6,223 nucleotides of DNA from Bacteroidota bacterium (GCA_024280815.1 JAJRPL010000262.1:1-6223); one strand, 5' to 3'; shown: positions 1 to 4,148, counted from the first letter of the stretch. Notes: a model not told the origin generated them from the sequence alone. Numbers and translations: made by a program.

Positions 1-375
1 GGCTTGTCTATAATAGTATTGATATTATTATTGATAACAGCTGTCAATTTTTTAACTGAAATCACTTCCAATTTAGCCACAACAGCAATGTTATTACCAG
101 TATTGGCACCTTTAGCAGTTACAATAAATGTTCATCCTTTAGTACTGATGACTGCTGTAGCAGTAGCAGCATCATGTGCATTTATGTTACCTGTAGCCAC
201 ACCGCCAAATGCAGTAGTTTTTGGTTCAGGCTACTTGCGAATACCAGATATGGTGAGTAAAGGCATCTTTATGAATATTATATCAATACTAATTCTTACA
301 CTTTTTGTATATTTTGTATTACCAGTATTATGGGGTTTAACAATTGAAGGGGTGCCAGAAATTTTCAGCAAATAA
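1..375 (+). CDS. SLC13/DASS-family sodium-coupled anion symporter, C-terminal fragment
   Basis: The gene is cut by the left edge; about 124 C-terminal residues are visible, read from base 1 to a TAA at 373-375. The protein is highly hydrophobic. It carries NFLTEITSNLATTAMLLPVLAPLA early and FMLPVATPPNAVVFGSG in the middle, the two-part pattern seen near the substrate and sodium sites in the second repeat of divalent-anion/sodium symporters (SLC13/DASS, the VcINDY family). It ends with one long membrane segment of roughly residues 93-112 of the fragment. Members import di- and tricarboxylates or sulfate across the inner membrane; the substrate cannot be read from this fragment. It seems unrelated to the translation genes downstream, and 120 bp plus a new promoter separate it from rpsU. 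Family assignment is fairly sure, substrate unknown. Confidence 0.85.
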   Translation, partial: GLSIIVLILLLITAVNFLTEITSNLATTAMLLPVLAPLAVTINVHPLVLMTAVAVAASCAFMLPVATPPNAVVFGSGYLRIPDMVSKGIFMNIISILILTLFVYFVLPVLWGLTIEGVPEIFSK

Positions 376-404
376 CAAGGTTAAAATATTTGCGTATTGA
401 ACAC

Positions 405-433
405 TTGTGATTTGCTTTTCTTTTGTATATTTG
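405..433 (+). promoter_or_regulatory. Candidate Bacteroidota-type promoter of rpsU
   Basis: TTG at 405-407 and TATATTTG at 426-433 are separated by 18 bp and match the Bacteroidota primary-sigma pattern of a -33 TTG and a -7 TAnnTTTG. Initiation would be expected near 438-442, giving a leader of roughly 55 nt that contains the SD of rpsU. This is a motif match only; no transcript data are available here. Confidence 0.6.
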
Positions 434-477
434 CACCCCAAATAAAATATTTAATAAACAATAAAAATAGAATAGAT

Positions 478-488
478 GAAGGGAGGTG
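478..488 (+). promoter_or_regulatory. Strong Shine-Dalgarno of rpsU, the only one in the window
   Basis: Bases 478-488 read GAAGGGAGGTG and can pair with the 16S rRNA 3' tail over about 11 nt with one G-U wobble, assuming the usual tail containing CACCTCCTTTC. Nine bases lie between GGGAGG and the ATG at 496, a good spacing. The site fixes the rpsU start at 496 rather than any upstream in-frame codon. Starts of raiA, tuf, secE, nusG, rplK and rplA have only A/T-rich leaders and no such element. In this phylum the anti-SD is held by bS21, bS18 and bS6, so an SD on the bS21 gene itself suggests feedback control by bS21. Confidence 0.9.
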
Positions 489-495
489 CAACACT

Positions 496-693
496 ATGTT
501 AATAATTCCAGTAAAAGACGGAGAGAATATCGATAGAGCGTTAAAGCGTTTTAAGAGAAAATTCGATAGAACAAAAACAATGAGACAGTTGCGTGAACGT
601 AAACATTTCACTAAACCTTCTGTAGCAAAAAGAGCTCTGAATAAAAAAGCTCAATATGTTCAAGGTCTAAGAACTAAAGAAGAATTGGGTTAA
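496..693 (+). CDS. rpsU: 30S ribosomal protein bS21
   Basis: This 65-residue, very basic protein begins MLIIPVKDGENIDRALKRFK and continues with the family core KRKFDRTKTMRQLRERKHFTKPS, followed by a Lys/Arg-rich tail. Length and sequence fit bS21, which sits on the 30S platform next to the 16S 3' end. In Bacteroidota ribosomes bS21 helps cover the anti-Shine-Dalgarno. The start at 496 is chosen because it follows a perfect SD and gives the normal family length; the reading frame is open further upstream to 397 but only through leader sequence. It has its own promoter and is separated from the recombinase gene by two hairpins, so it is probably monocistronic. The strong SD makes autogenous translational regulation likely; that is inference supported by what is known in flavobacteria. 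Confidence 0.97.
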   Translation: MLIIPVKDGENIDRALKRFKRKFDRTKTMRQLRERKHFTKPSVAKRALNKKAQYVQGLRTKEELG

Positions 694-701
694 TCCAAAA
701 T

Positions 702-726
702 TACTCCTTGTACATATAAAGGAGTA
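702..726 (+). other. Stem-loop just after rpsU
   Basis: TACTCCTT (702-709) pairs perfectly over 8 bp with AAGGAGTA (719-726) around a 9-nt loop. No T-run follows, so it is a poor intrinsic terminator and could instead protect the rpsU mRNA 3' end. The right arm contains AAGGAG, an SD-like string, and the left arm is anti-SD-like; whether this matters is unknown. Confidence 0.5.
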
Positions 727-747
727 GTAAATTCTTAAAAATAAGTT

Positions 748-803
748 AAACCGTTAGTATAACAACAGCACTTTTTGTAGCTTTGTTTACTAACGGTTTT
801 TTT
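748..803 (+). terminator. Long intrinsic terminator of rpsU, ending at the recombinase start codon
   Basis: AAACCGTTAGTA (748-759) and TACTAACGGTTT (788-799) form a perfect 12-bp stem. The stem extends inward with 761-765/783-787 and 767-769/780-782, leaving only single-base bulges at 760 and 766 and a 10-nt loop, about 20 bp in all. Seven T residues (797-803) follow and overlap the end of the stem. It should end transcription from rpsU. The ATG at 804 follows the last T directly. Confidence 0.85.
778..785 (+). promoter_or_regulatory. Candidate -7 element of the recombinase-raiA transcript, inside the terminator
   Basis: TAGCTTTG matches TAnnTTTG exactly and lies in the right half of the terminator hairpin. 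No TTG occurs at the ideal distance upstream; TTAG at 754-757 (20 bp away) is the nearest candidate -33. Initiation would fall near 790-793, leaving a leader of only about 11-14 nt and removing the left arm of the hairpin, so the new transcript would not be terminated by it. Confidence 0.5.
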
Positions 804-1690
804 ATGTTGATATCTTATTTTATAGAGTATCTTACTTCCGAAAAAAAATATTCGATTCATACGACTAAGGCTTATCAAGATGATTTAAAATCTTTCCATT
901 CGTTTTGTAATCTCACTTATGGTACTGAAGGCCTTCTAGAGATTAATTATAGTCAAATTAGATCTTGGATTGTGGAATTGGTGAATAATGATATTTCTAA
1001 CCGTACCATCAATAGAAAAATAAGTAGTTTAAAACCCTTCTATAAATTTTTAGTTAAAACGAAGCAAATAAAAGAATCTCCTTTATTAAGCCATCAAGCT
1101 TTAAAAGTTTCAAAAAAATACAAGTACCATTTTCTCAAATCGAAATTGAAAAAGTAATTGACAATTTAACTGCTGATAAAGATTTCGAATCTGTTCGAAA
1201 TAAATTGATCGTTGAGTTGTTGTATTCTACAGGAATGAGACGAGCAGAGTTGATTGAGCTAAAGATGAATTCTATTAATATTCATAATTCAACCGTTAAA
1301 GTATTGGGTAAGAGAAATAAAGAAAGGTATATACCATTGTTAAATTCAGTTTTACAAACGTTGAAAATATATATAGAAGAAAAAAGTAAAATGGAATTTA
1401 ATAATGAATATCTTTTTATTACAAAAAAAGGCAATAAAATCTATCCAAATCTTGTTTATAGAATAATAAATGACTACTTTAGTGATGTGTCATCAAAAGT
1501 TAAAAAGAGTCCGCATGTAATTAGACATTCGTTTGCGACACATTTATTGAATGAAGGTGCTGATTTAAATTCAGTCAAAGAATTATTAGGTCATTCAAGT
1601 TTAGCGTCCACTCAGATATACACACATAGTAGTTTGAGTGAATTAAAAAAAGTGTATAACCAGGCTCATCCAAGGAGCTCTAAAATCTAA
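804..1690 (+). CDS. xerC: XerC-type tyrosine recombinase, split by a -1 frameshift
   Basis: Two overlapping frames together encode one about 295-residue tyrosine recombinase, the normal XerC/XerD length. From ATG 804 to the A7 tract at 1112-1118 about 105 residues form the N-terminal SAM-like core-binding domain (FIEYLTSEKKYSIHTTKAYQ). In that frame translation ends at TAA 1155-1157, giving 117 residues. Homology-like sequence resumes in the -1 frame at ATA 1118-1120 (IQVPFSQIEIEKVIDNLTAD) and runs to TAA 1688-1690. The catalytic domain is complete: Arg in GMRRAEL (about 146), Lys in the GKRNKER hairpin (about 173), H-x-x-R in PHVIRH (238, 241), His in LLGHSS (264) and nucleophile Tyr in QIYTH (273). 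These positions agree closely with E. coli XerC. The family resolves chromosome dimers at dif. The break may be an assembly error, a young pseudogene, or a frameshift rescued by slippage. raiA follows after 5 bp. Confidence 0.85.
1112..1118 (+). other. A7 tract at the recombinase frameshift (slippery heptamer)
   Basis: The seven A residues, read A-AAA-AAA in the zero frame, form a classical slippery heptamer. A -1 slip here yields Ser-Lys-Lys-Ile-Gln-Val-Pro, joining both halves without a missing or extra residue. Eight A residues would restore the frame equally well. I see no strong downstream stem-loop of the kind that normally stimulates programmed frameshifting. Confidence 0.7.
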
Positions 1691-1695
1691 AATAT

Positions 1696-2001
1696 ATGAA
1701 AGTAAATGTTCAGTCAGTAAATTTCAATATCGATAATACTCTAGTTGAATTTATTCAAAATAAAATGGATAGTTTAGAAAAATTTTATGATAAAATAATA
1801 AGAGTAGATGCTTATTTAAAGGTTCAAAATACAAGTGAGAAAGAAAATAAGATTACAGAAATAAAATTATTGATTCCTGGAGATGAATTTATTGTAAAAA
1901 AACAATGTAAATCTTTTGAAGAAGCTGTTAATATAGCTACAGATTCGTTAAAAAGGCAGCTACGGAAAAAGAAAGAAAAACAAAGAGCACATCACGTGTA
2001 A
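1696..2001 (+). CDS. raiA: Ribosome-associated inhibitor / short hibernation promoting factor
   Basis: The 101-residue protein matches the small RaiA/HPF family. It has an N-terminal strand and helix (MKVNVQSVNFNIDNTLVEFI), the KMDSLEKFYDKIIRVDAYLKV segment, a central strand pair, then KSFEEAVNIATDSLKRQLRK and a basic tail. The short length means it lacks the extra C-terminal domain of long HPF. Members bind the 30S decoding region and mRNA channel and silence ribosomes during slow growth or stress. Its ATG is 5 bp after the recombinase stop, so it is co-transcribed and probably translationally coupled; an internal promoter is not obvious. If the recombinase frame ends early at 1157, such coupling would be lost, which gives the frameshift a possible consequence for raiA. 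No SD precedes the start. Which subtype name (RaiA or HPF) is right cannot be decided from sequence. Confidence 0.93.
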   Translation: MKVNVQSVNFNIDNTLVEFIQNKMDSLEKFYDKIIRVDAYLKVQNTSEKENKITEIKLLIPGDEFIVKKQCKSFEEAVNIATDSLKRQLRKKKEKQRAHHV

Positions 2002-2031
2002 TATTATATGAAAAAAATAGACATAAAAGTT

Positions 2032-2061
2032 TTGTAAAAAAAATAAAACTTTATACATTTG
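2032..2061 (+). promoter_or_regulatory. Strong promoter candidate for the tRNA-tuf transcript
   Basis: TTG at 2032-2034, preceded by T, and TACATTTG at 2054-2061 are 19 bp apart, the best match in the window to the Bacteroidota promoter pattern. Initiation near 2066-2069 would fall within the left arm of the raiA terminator, so the tRNA transcript would not carry an intact hairpin. The first tRNA starts at 2101. Confidence 0.7.
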
Positions 2062-2092
2062 CAAACCGTTAGAAATAGCGGTTTGTTTTTTT
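2062..2092 (+). terminator. Intrinsic terminator of raiA with GAAA tetraloop
   Basis: A 10-bp stem (2062-2071 with 2076-2085, one T-G wobble) closes on a GAAA tetraloop and is followed by seven T residues at 2086-2092. It should end the recombinase-raiA transcript. It shares the 10-mer AAACCGTTAG with the left arm of the rpsU terminator. Confidence 0.88.
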
Positions 2093-2100
2093 ATGTAAAA

Positions 2101-2174
2101 GCCGATGTAGCTCAGCTGGCTAGAGCAGCTGATTTGTAATCAGCAGGTCGTGGGTTCGAGTCCCTCCATTGGCT
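2101..2174 (+). tRNA. tRNA-Thr (anticodon TGT)
   Basis: A full cloverleaf is visible. Acceptor GCCGATG pairs with CATTGGC with one G-T wobble, the D-arm is GCTCAGCTGGCTAGAGC, and the anticodon stem GCTGA/TCAGC holds loop TTTGTAA with TGT at 2135-2137. The T-arm contains GGGTTCGAGTCCC. The discriminator is T2174 and CCA is not encoded. It reads ACA codons and is the first gene of the tRNA-tuf cluster. Confidence 0.97.
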
Positions 2175-2200
2175 CAAGTTCTTTTAAATAAAAAAATGCA

Positions 2201-2281
2201 GGGGAGATACTCAAGCGGCCAACGAGGACAGACTGTAACTCTGTTGGGAAACCTTCGCAGGTTCGAATCCTGCTCTCCCCA
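2201..2281 (+). tRNA. tRNA-Tyr (anticodon GTA)
   Basis: This is a class II tRNA of 81 nt with a long variable arm, as expected for bacterial tRNA-Tyr. Acceptor GGGGAGA/TCTCCCC is perfect. Anticodon stem ACAGA/TCTGT encloses CTGTAAC with GTA at 2235-2237, and the T-arm is CAGGTTCGAATCCTG. The discriminator is A2281 and CCA is not encoded. It decodes UAU and UAC. Confidence 0.97.
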
Positions 2282-2298
2282 CTCATAATTTTAATTGA

Positions 2299-2351
2299 GT
2301 GGCTGTCAAAAGCTCGCTTTTGTAAAGGCAGACAATTAAAATTATATGTTC
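2299..2351 (+). repeat. 53-bp direct repeat, copy 1
   Basis: It is identical to 2414-2466 over all 53 bases, starting GTGGCTGTCAAAAGCTCGC and ending ATATGTTC. Internally, 2307-2312 pairs with 2317-2322 around CTCG, and 2303-2306 can pair with 2328-2331 outside it. Its last bases TGTTC form part of the left arm of the hairpin that follows. Confidence 0.97.
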
Positions 2352-2366
2352 GGGGTCACCCGAACA
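2347..2366 (+). other. Hairpin A of unit 1
   Basis: TGTTCGGG (2347-2354) and CCCGAACA (2359-2366) form a perfect 8-bp stem with a GTCA loop. It begins within repeat copy 1. Confidence 0.7.
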
Positions 2367-2367
2367 G

Positions 2368-2393
2368 GATCACCGACCGAAAGGGAGGTAATC
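2368..2393 (+). other. Hairpin B of unit 1, GAAA tetraloop with tandem G-A
   Basis: GATCACC (2368-2374) pairs with GGTAATC (2387-2393) apart from one C-A mismatch. GA (2375-2376) faces GA (2385-2386), which allows tandem sheared G-A pairs. CC/GG then closes a GAAA tetraloop at 2379-2382. The combination is typical of compact structured RNA. Confidence 0.6.
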
Positions 2394-2413
2394 AAAAATA
2401 GTTTGAAAAGAAG

Positions 2414-2466
2414 GTGGCTGTCAAAAGCTCGCTTTTGTAAAGGCAGACAATTAAAATTATATGTTC
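2414..2466 (+). repeat. 53-bp direct repeat, copy 2
   Basis: It is identical to 2299-2351, offset 115 bp. The flanking sequence on both sides differs from copy 1: the 13-nt left partner that encloses copy 1 is missing here, although AAAATTAT (2453-2460) can pair with ATAATTTT at 2504-2511 downstream. Confidence 0.97.
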
Positions 2467-2483
2467 AAGTCACGTTGCTTGAA
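2464..2483 (+). other. Hairpin A of unit 2
   Basis: TTCAAG (2464-2469) pairs with CTTGAA (2478-2483) around an 8-nt loop. Compared with unit 1, two G-C pairs became A-T pairs on both sides. Confidence 0.6.
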
Positions 2484-2487
2484 TGAA

Positions 2488-2505
2488 ATTATCAAATTTG
2501 ATAAT
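2488..2505 (+). other. 18-bp perfect palindrome (hairpin B position of unit 2)
   Basis: ATTATCAAATTTGATAAT is a perfect 18-bp palindrome. As RNA it folds into a 7-bp stem with an AATT loop. As DNA it could be an operator, but no regulator is encoded nearby. Confidence 0.6.
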
Positions 2506-2554
2506 AATTTTGAAATATTGAATTGAAATCAACCTTTTTTAAGATTGAAGAAAT

Positions 2555-2627
2555 GCGAGAGTAGCTCAGTTGGTAGAGCGTCAGCCTTCCAAGCTGAATG
2601 TCGCCGGTTCGAACCCGGTCTCTCGCT
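2555..2627 (+). tRNA. tRNA-Gly (anticodon TCC), canonical copy
   Basis: Acceptor GCGAGAG/CTCTCGC, D-loop AGTTGGTA with the conserved G18-G19, anticodon stem TCAGC/GCTGA around CTTCCAA (TCC at 2588-2590) and T-arm GCCGGTTCGAACCCGGT are all standard. The discriminator is T2627, as usual for bacterial tRNA-Gly; CCA is not encoded. It reads GGA and GGG. Confidence 0.97.
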
Positions 2628-2639
2628 CAAAAGTAAAAT

Positions 2640-2712
2640 GCGGGAGTAGCTCAATTTGTAGAGTATCAGCCTTCCAGGCTGAAGGTTATCAGTTCAAATC
2701 TGGTCTCCCGCT
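2640..2712 (+). tRNA. tRNA-Gly (anticodon TCC), divergent second copy lacking G18
   Basis: The cloverleaf is intact, with acceptor GCGGGAG/CTCCCGC, anticodon stem TCAGC/GCTGA around CTTCCAG (TCC at 2673-2675) and discriminator T2712. It differs from the first copy in the D-loop, AATTTGTA, where G18 is replaced by T; in a G10-T25 wobble; and in the T-arm ATCAGTTCAAATCTGGT. The position 15/48 pair changed jointly from G-C to A-T, and the T-stem still pairs, so the copy looks maintained rather than decayed. Glycine identity bases (C35, C36, acceptor end, T73) are kept. It may be a second decoding tRNA, a tRNA specialised for a non-translational use, or a pseudogene at an early stage. Confidence 0.88.
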
Positions 2713-2731
2713 CTATTTTTGCTCTTTCAAT

Positions 2732-2803
2732 GCCGGTGTAGCTCAGAGGTAGAGCGTTTCCTTGGTAAGGAAGAGGTCACGGGTTCAATTCCCGTCATTG
2801 GCT
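2732..2803 (+). tRNA. tRNA-Thr (anticodon GGT)
   Basis: Acceptor GCCGGTG pairs with CATTGGC with two adjacent G-T wobbles. The D-arm is GCTCAGAGGTAGAGC, anticodon stem TTTCC/GGAAG holds TTGGTAA with GGT at 2764-2766, and the T-arm is CGGGTTCAATTCCCG. The discriminator is T2803. It reads ACC and ACU, complementing the TGT isoacceptor at the head of the cluster, and directly precedes tuf. Confidence 0.96.
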
Positions 2804-2807
2804 ATAA

Positions 2808-2826
2808 AATGGAAAATTTTTCCATT
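2808..2826 (+). other. Stem-loop between the last tRNA and tuf
   Basis: AATGGAAA (2808-2815) pairs with TTTCCATT (2819-2826) in an 8-bp stem with a 3-nt loop. No T-run follows on the + strand. It is more likely a processing or stability element that separates tRNA-Thr from the tuf mRNA than a terminator. Confidence 0.45.
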
Positions 2827-2845
2827 ATACGGTAAAAAAAAAGGG

Positions 2846-2873
2846 TTGAATGAAATGTTGAGTTGTAGGTTTG
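2846..2873 (+). promoter_or_regulatory. Candidate promoter of tuf
   Basis: TTG at 2846-2848 and TAGGTTTG at 2866-2873 are 17 bp apart and match the Bacteroidota pattern. Initiation near 2879 would give tuf a leader of about 85 nt, in addition to read-through from the tRNA promoter. The leader to 2963 is A/T-rich; I see no other element in it. Confidence 0.55.
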
Positions 2874-2963
2874 TCTGAAGTATATGGATTGATTTTGACT
2901 CATTGTAAATTGAATTTAAGAATAATACTAAATATATATAACTAAGAATTAAAATTAATAATT

Positions 2964-4148
2964 ATGGCAAAAGAACATTTTGACCGCTCCAAACCACATT
3001 TAAACATTGGTACGATTGGTCACGTAGATCACGGGAAAACTACATTAACAGCAGCAATTACTACGGTTTTAGCTAAAGCTGGTTTTTGTGATGTAAAAGA
3101 TTTCGATCAAATTGATAATGCACCTGAAGAAAAAGAAAGAGGTATTACAATTAATACATCTCATGTAGAGTATGCAACTGCAAATCGTCACTATGCACAC
3201 GTTGACTGTCCTGGTCACGCGGATTATGTGAAGAACATGGTAACTGGTGCTGCTCAAATGGACGGTGCTATTTTAGTGGTTGCTGCAACTGATGGTCCAA
3301 TGCCACAAACACGTGAACATATCTTATTAGGTCGCCAAGTAGGTATTCCTAGAATGGTTGTGTTTATGAATAAAGTAGATATGGTTGATGATGATGAATT
3401 ATTAGAATTGGTAGAAATGGAAATCAGAGAATTATTAGATTTCTATGAATATGATGGTGATAATACCCCTGTAATTGCAGGTTCTGCATTAGGAGGATTG
3501 AATGGAGAAGAAAAATGGTCTAAATCTATTCTTGAGTTAATGGAAGCTGTTGATACATGGATTGAATTACCTAAAAGAGATGTTGAAAAAGATTTTTTAA
3601 TGCCAATTGAAGATGTATTTTCAATTACGGGTCGTGGTACTGTTGCTACAGGTCGTATTGAGACTGGTGTTGCTAATACTGGTGATGCAGTTGATATCAT
3701 AGGTATGGGGGCTGAAAAATTAACTTCTACTGTAACAGGAGTTGAAATGTTCCGTAAAATATTAGATAGAGGTGAAGCTGGTGATAACGTAGGTATCTTA
3801 TTAAGAGGTATTGAAAAATCTCAGATCAAAAGAGGTATGGTAATCTGTAAGCCAGGTTCTGTAACTCCTCATGCTAAATTTAAAGCTGAGATTTATGTAT
3901 TGAAAAAAGAAGAAGGTGGTCGTCATACACCATTCCATAACAACTATCGTCCTCAGTTTTATGTAAGAACTACAGATGTTACAGGTACAATTAATTTACC
4001 TGATGGTGTTGAAATGGTTATGCCTGGTGATAACTTGACAATTACTGTTGATTTACATCAACCAATTGCAATGAATGTAGGTTTACGTTTTGCAATTCGT
4101 GAAGGTGGTAGAACAGTAGGTGCAGGTCAGGTGACTGAAATTTTATAA
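2964..4148 (+). CDS. tuf: Elongation factor Tu
   Basis: EF-Tu is the GTPase that delivers aminoacyl-tRNA to the ribosomal A site. The 394-residue protein has the usual length. The G domain contains the P-loop GHVDHGKT (19-26), switch I with RGITINTSHVEY (59-70), DCPGH (81-85, with the catalytic His of switch II), NKVD (136-139) and SAL in GSALGG. Beta-barrel domain 2 follows from about residue 205 and domain 3 from about 300, ending GGRTVGAGQVTEIL. No key residue is missing. The ATG at 2964 gives the standard MAKEHFDRSKPHLNIGTIGH start and is preceded by A/T-rich sequence with A at -3 and -6 and no SD. It sits between the tRNA cluster and tRNA-Trp, the tufB position of E. coli. Expression probably comes from both the tRNA promoter and its own. 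Confidence 0.99.
   Translation: MAKEHFDRSKPHLNIGTIGHVDHGKTTLTAAITTVLAKAGFCDVKDFDQIDNAPEEKERGITINTSHVEYATANRHYAHVDCPGHADYVKNMVTGAAQMDGAILVVAATDGPMPQTREHILLGRQVGIPRMVVFMNKVDMVDDDELLELVEMEIRELLDFYEYDGDNTPVIAGSALGGLNGEEKWSKSILELMEAVDTWIELPKRDVEKDFLMPIEDVFSITGRGTVATGRIETGVANTGDAVDIIGMGAEKLTSTVTGVEMFRKILDRGEAGDNVGILLRGIEKSQIKRGMVICKPGSVTPHAKFKAEIYVLKKEEGGRHTPFHNNYRPQFYVRTTDVTGTINLPDGVEMVMPGDNLTITVDLHQPIAMNVGLRFAIREGGRTVGAGQVTEIL

Larger units (their letters stand above)
2282..2554 (+). ncRNA. Structured repeat-bearing spacer between tRNA-Tyr and tRNA-Gly (candidate RNA)
   Basis: This 273-bp spacer has no convincing gene. It holds two copies of a 53-bp direct repeat 115 bp apart, each followed by two predicted hairpins. 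Unit 1 is repeat 2299-2351, hairpin A 2347-2366, hairpin B 2368-2393. Unit 2 is repeat 2414-2466, hairpin A 2464-2483, hairpin B 2488-2505. Hairpin sequences differ between units while pairing is kept. Repeat copy 1 is also enclosed by a 13-bp inverted repeat (2285-2297 with 2333-2345). The spacer would be transcribed with the tRNAs and released by tRNA processing. A weak TTGA/TCAA stem with T6 at 2535-2540 lies before tRNA-Gly. I do not recognise the element; it may be a small RNA, a processing element or a repeat family. Confidence 0.45.

Noticed and set aside
783..803. Earlier TTG start at 783 for the recombinase
   Set aside because: It would lie within the terminator and upstream of the predicted transcription start. 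ATG 804 begins the conserved N-terminal domain at the right point.
1205..1690. The catalytic half of the recombinase as a separate gene starting at TTG 1205
   Set aside because: Homology-like sequence extends upstream of 1205 in the same frame to about 1118 and joins the N-terminal half exactly, so it is one interrupted gene.
804..2174. Integrase next to a tRNA gene as a sign of an integrated island
   Set aside because: The recombinase has the length and catalytic spacing of housekeeping XerC, lies in a conserved neighbourhood with rpsU and raiA, and no duplicated tRNA end or cargo genes are seen.
2299..2466. Possible CRISPR array
   Set aside because: Only two repeat copies exist, they are 53 bp with internal stems, and there are no cas genes or regular spacers.
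2346..2486. A 46-codon open frame across the tRNA-Tyr/tRNA-Gly spacer, plus another reading through repeat copy 1 to a TAG at 2399-2401
   Set aside because: The two identical repeat copies are 115 bp apart and thus read in different frames, the predicted peptides match nothing I recognise, and the sequence is better explained by RNA pairing. A remnant of an old gene cannot be excluded.
2570..2752. Open frame of 60 codons over the tRNA-Gly and tRNA-Thr genes
   Set aside because: It is a translation of tRNA sequence and has no coding character beyond the cloverleafs.
3069..3700. Open frames on the minus strand of tuf
   Set aside because: They are antisense shadows of a highly conserved gene with no recognisable product.
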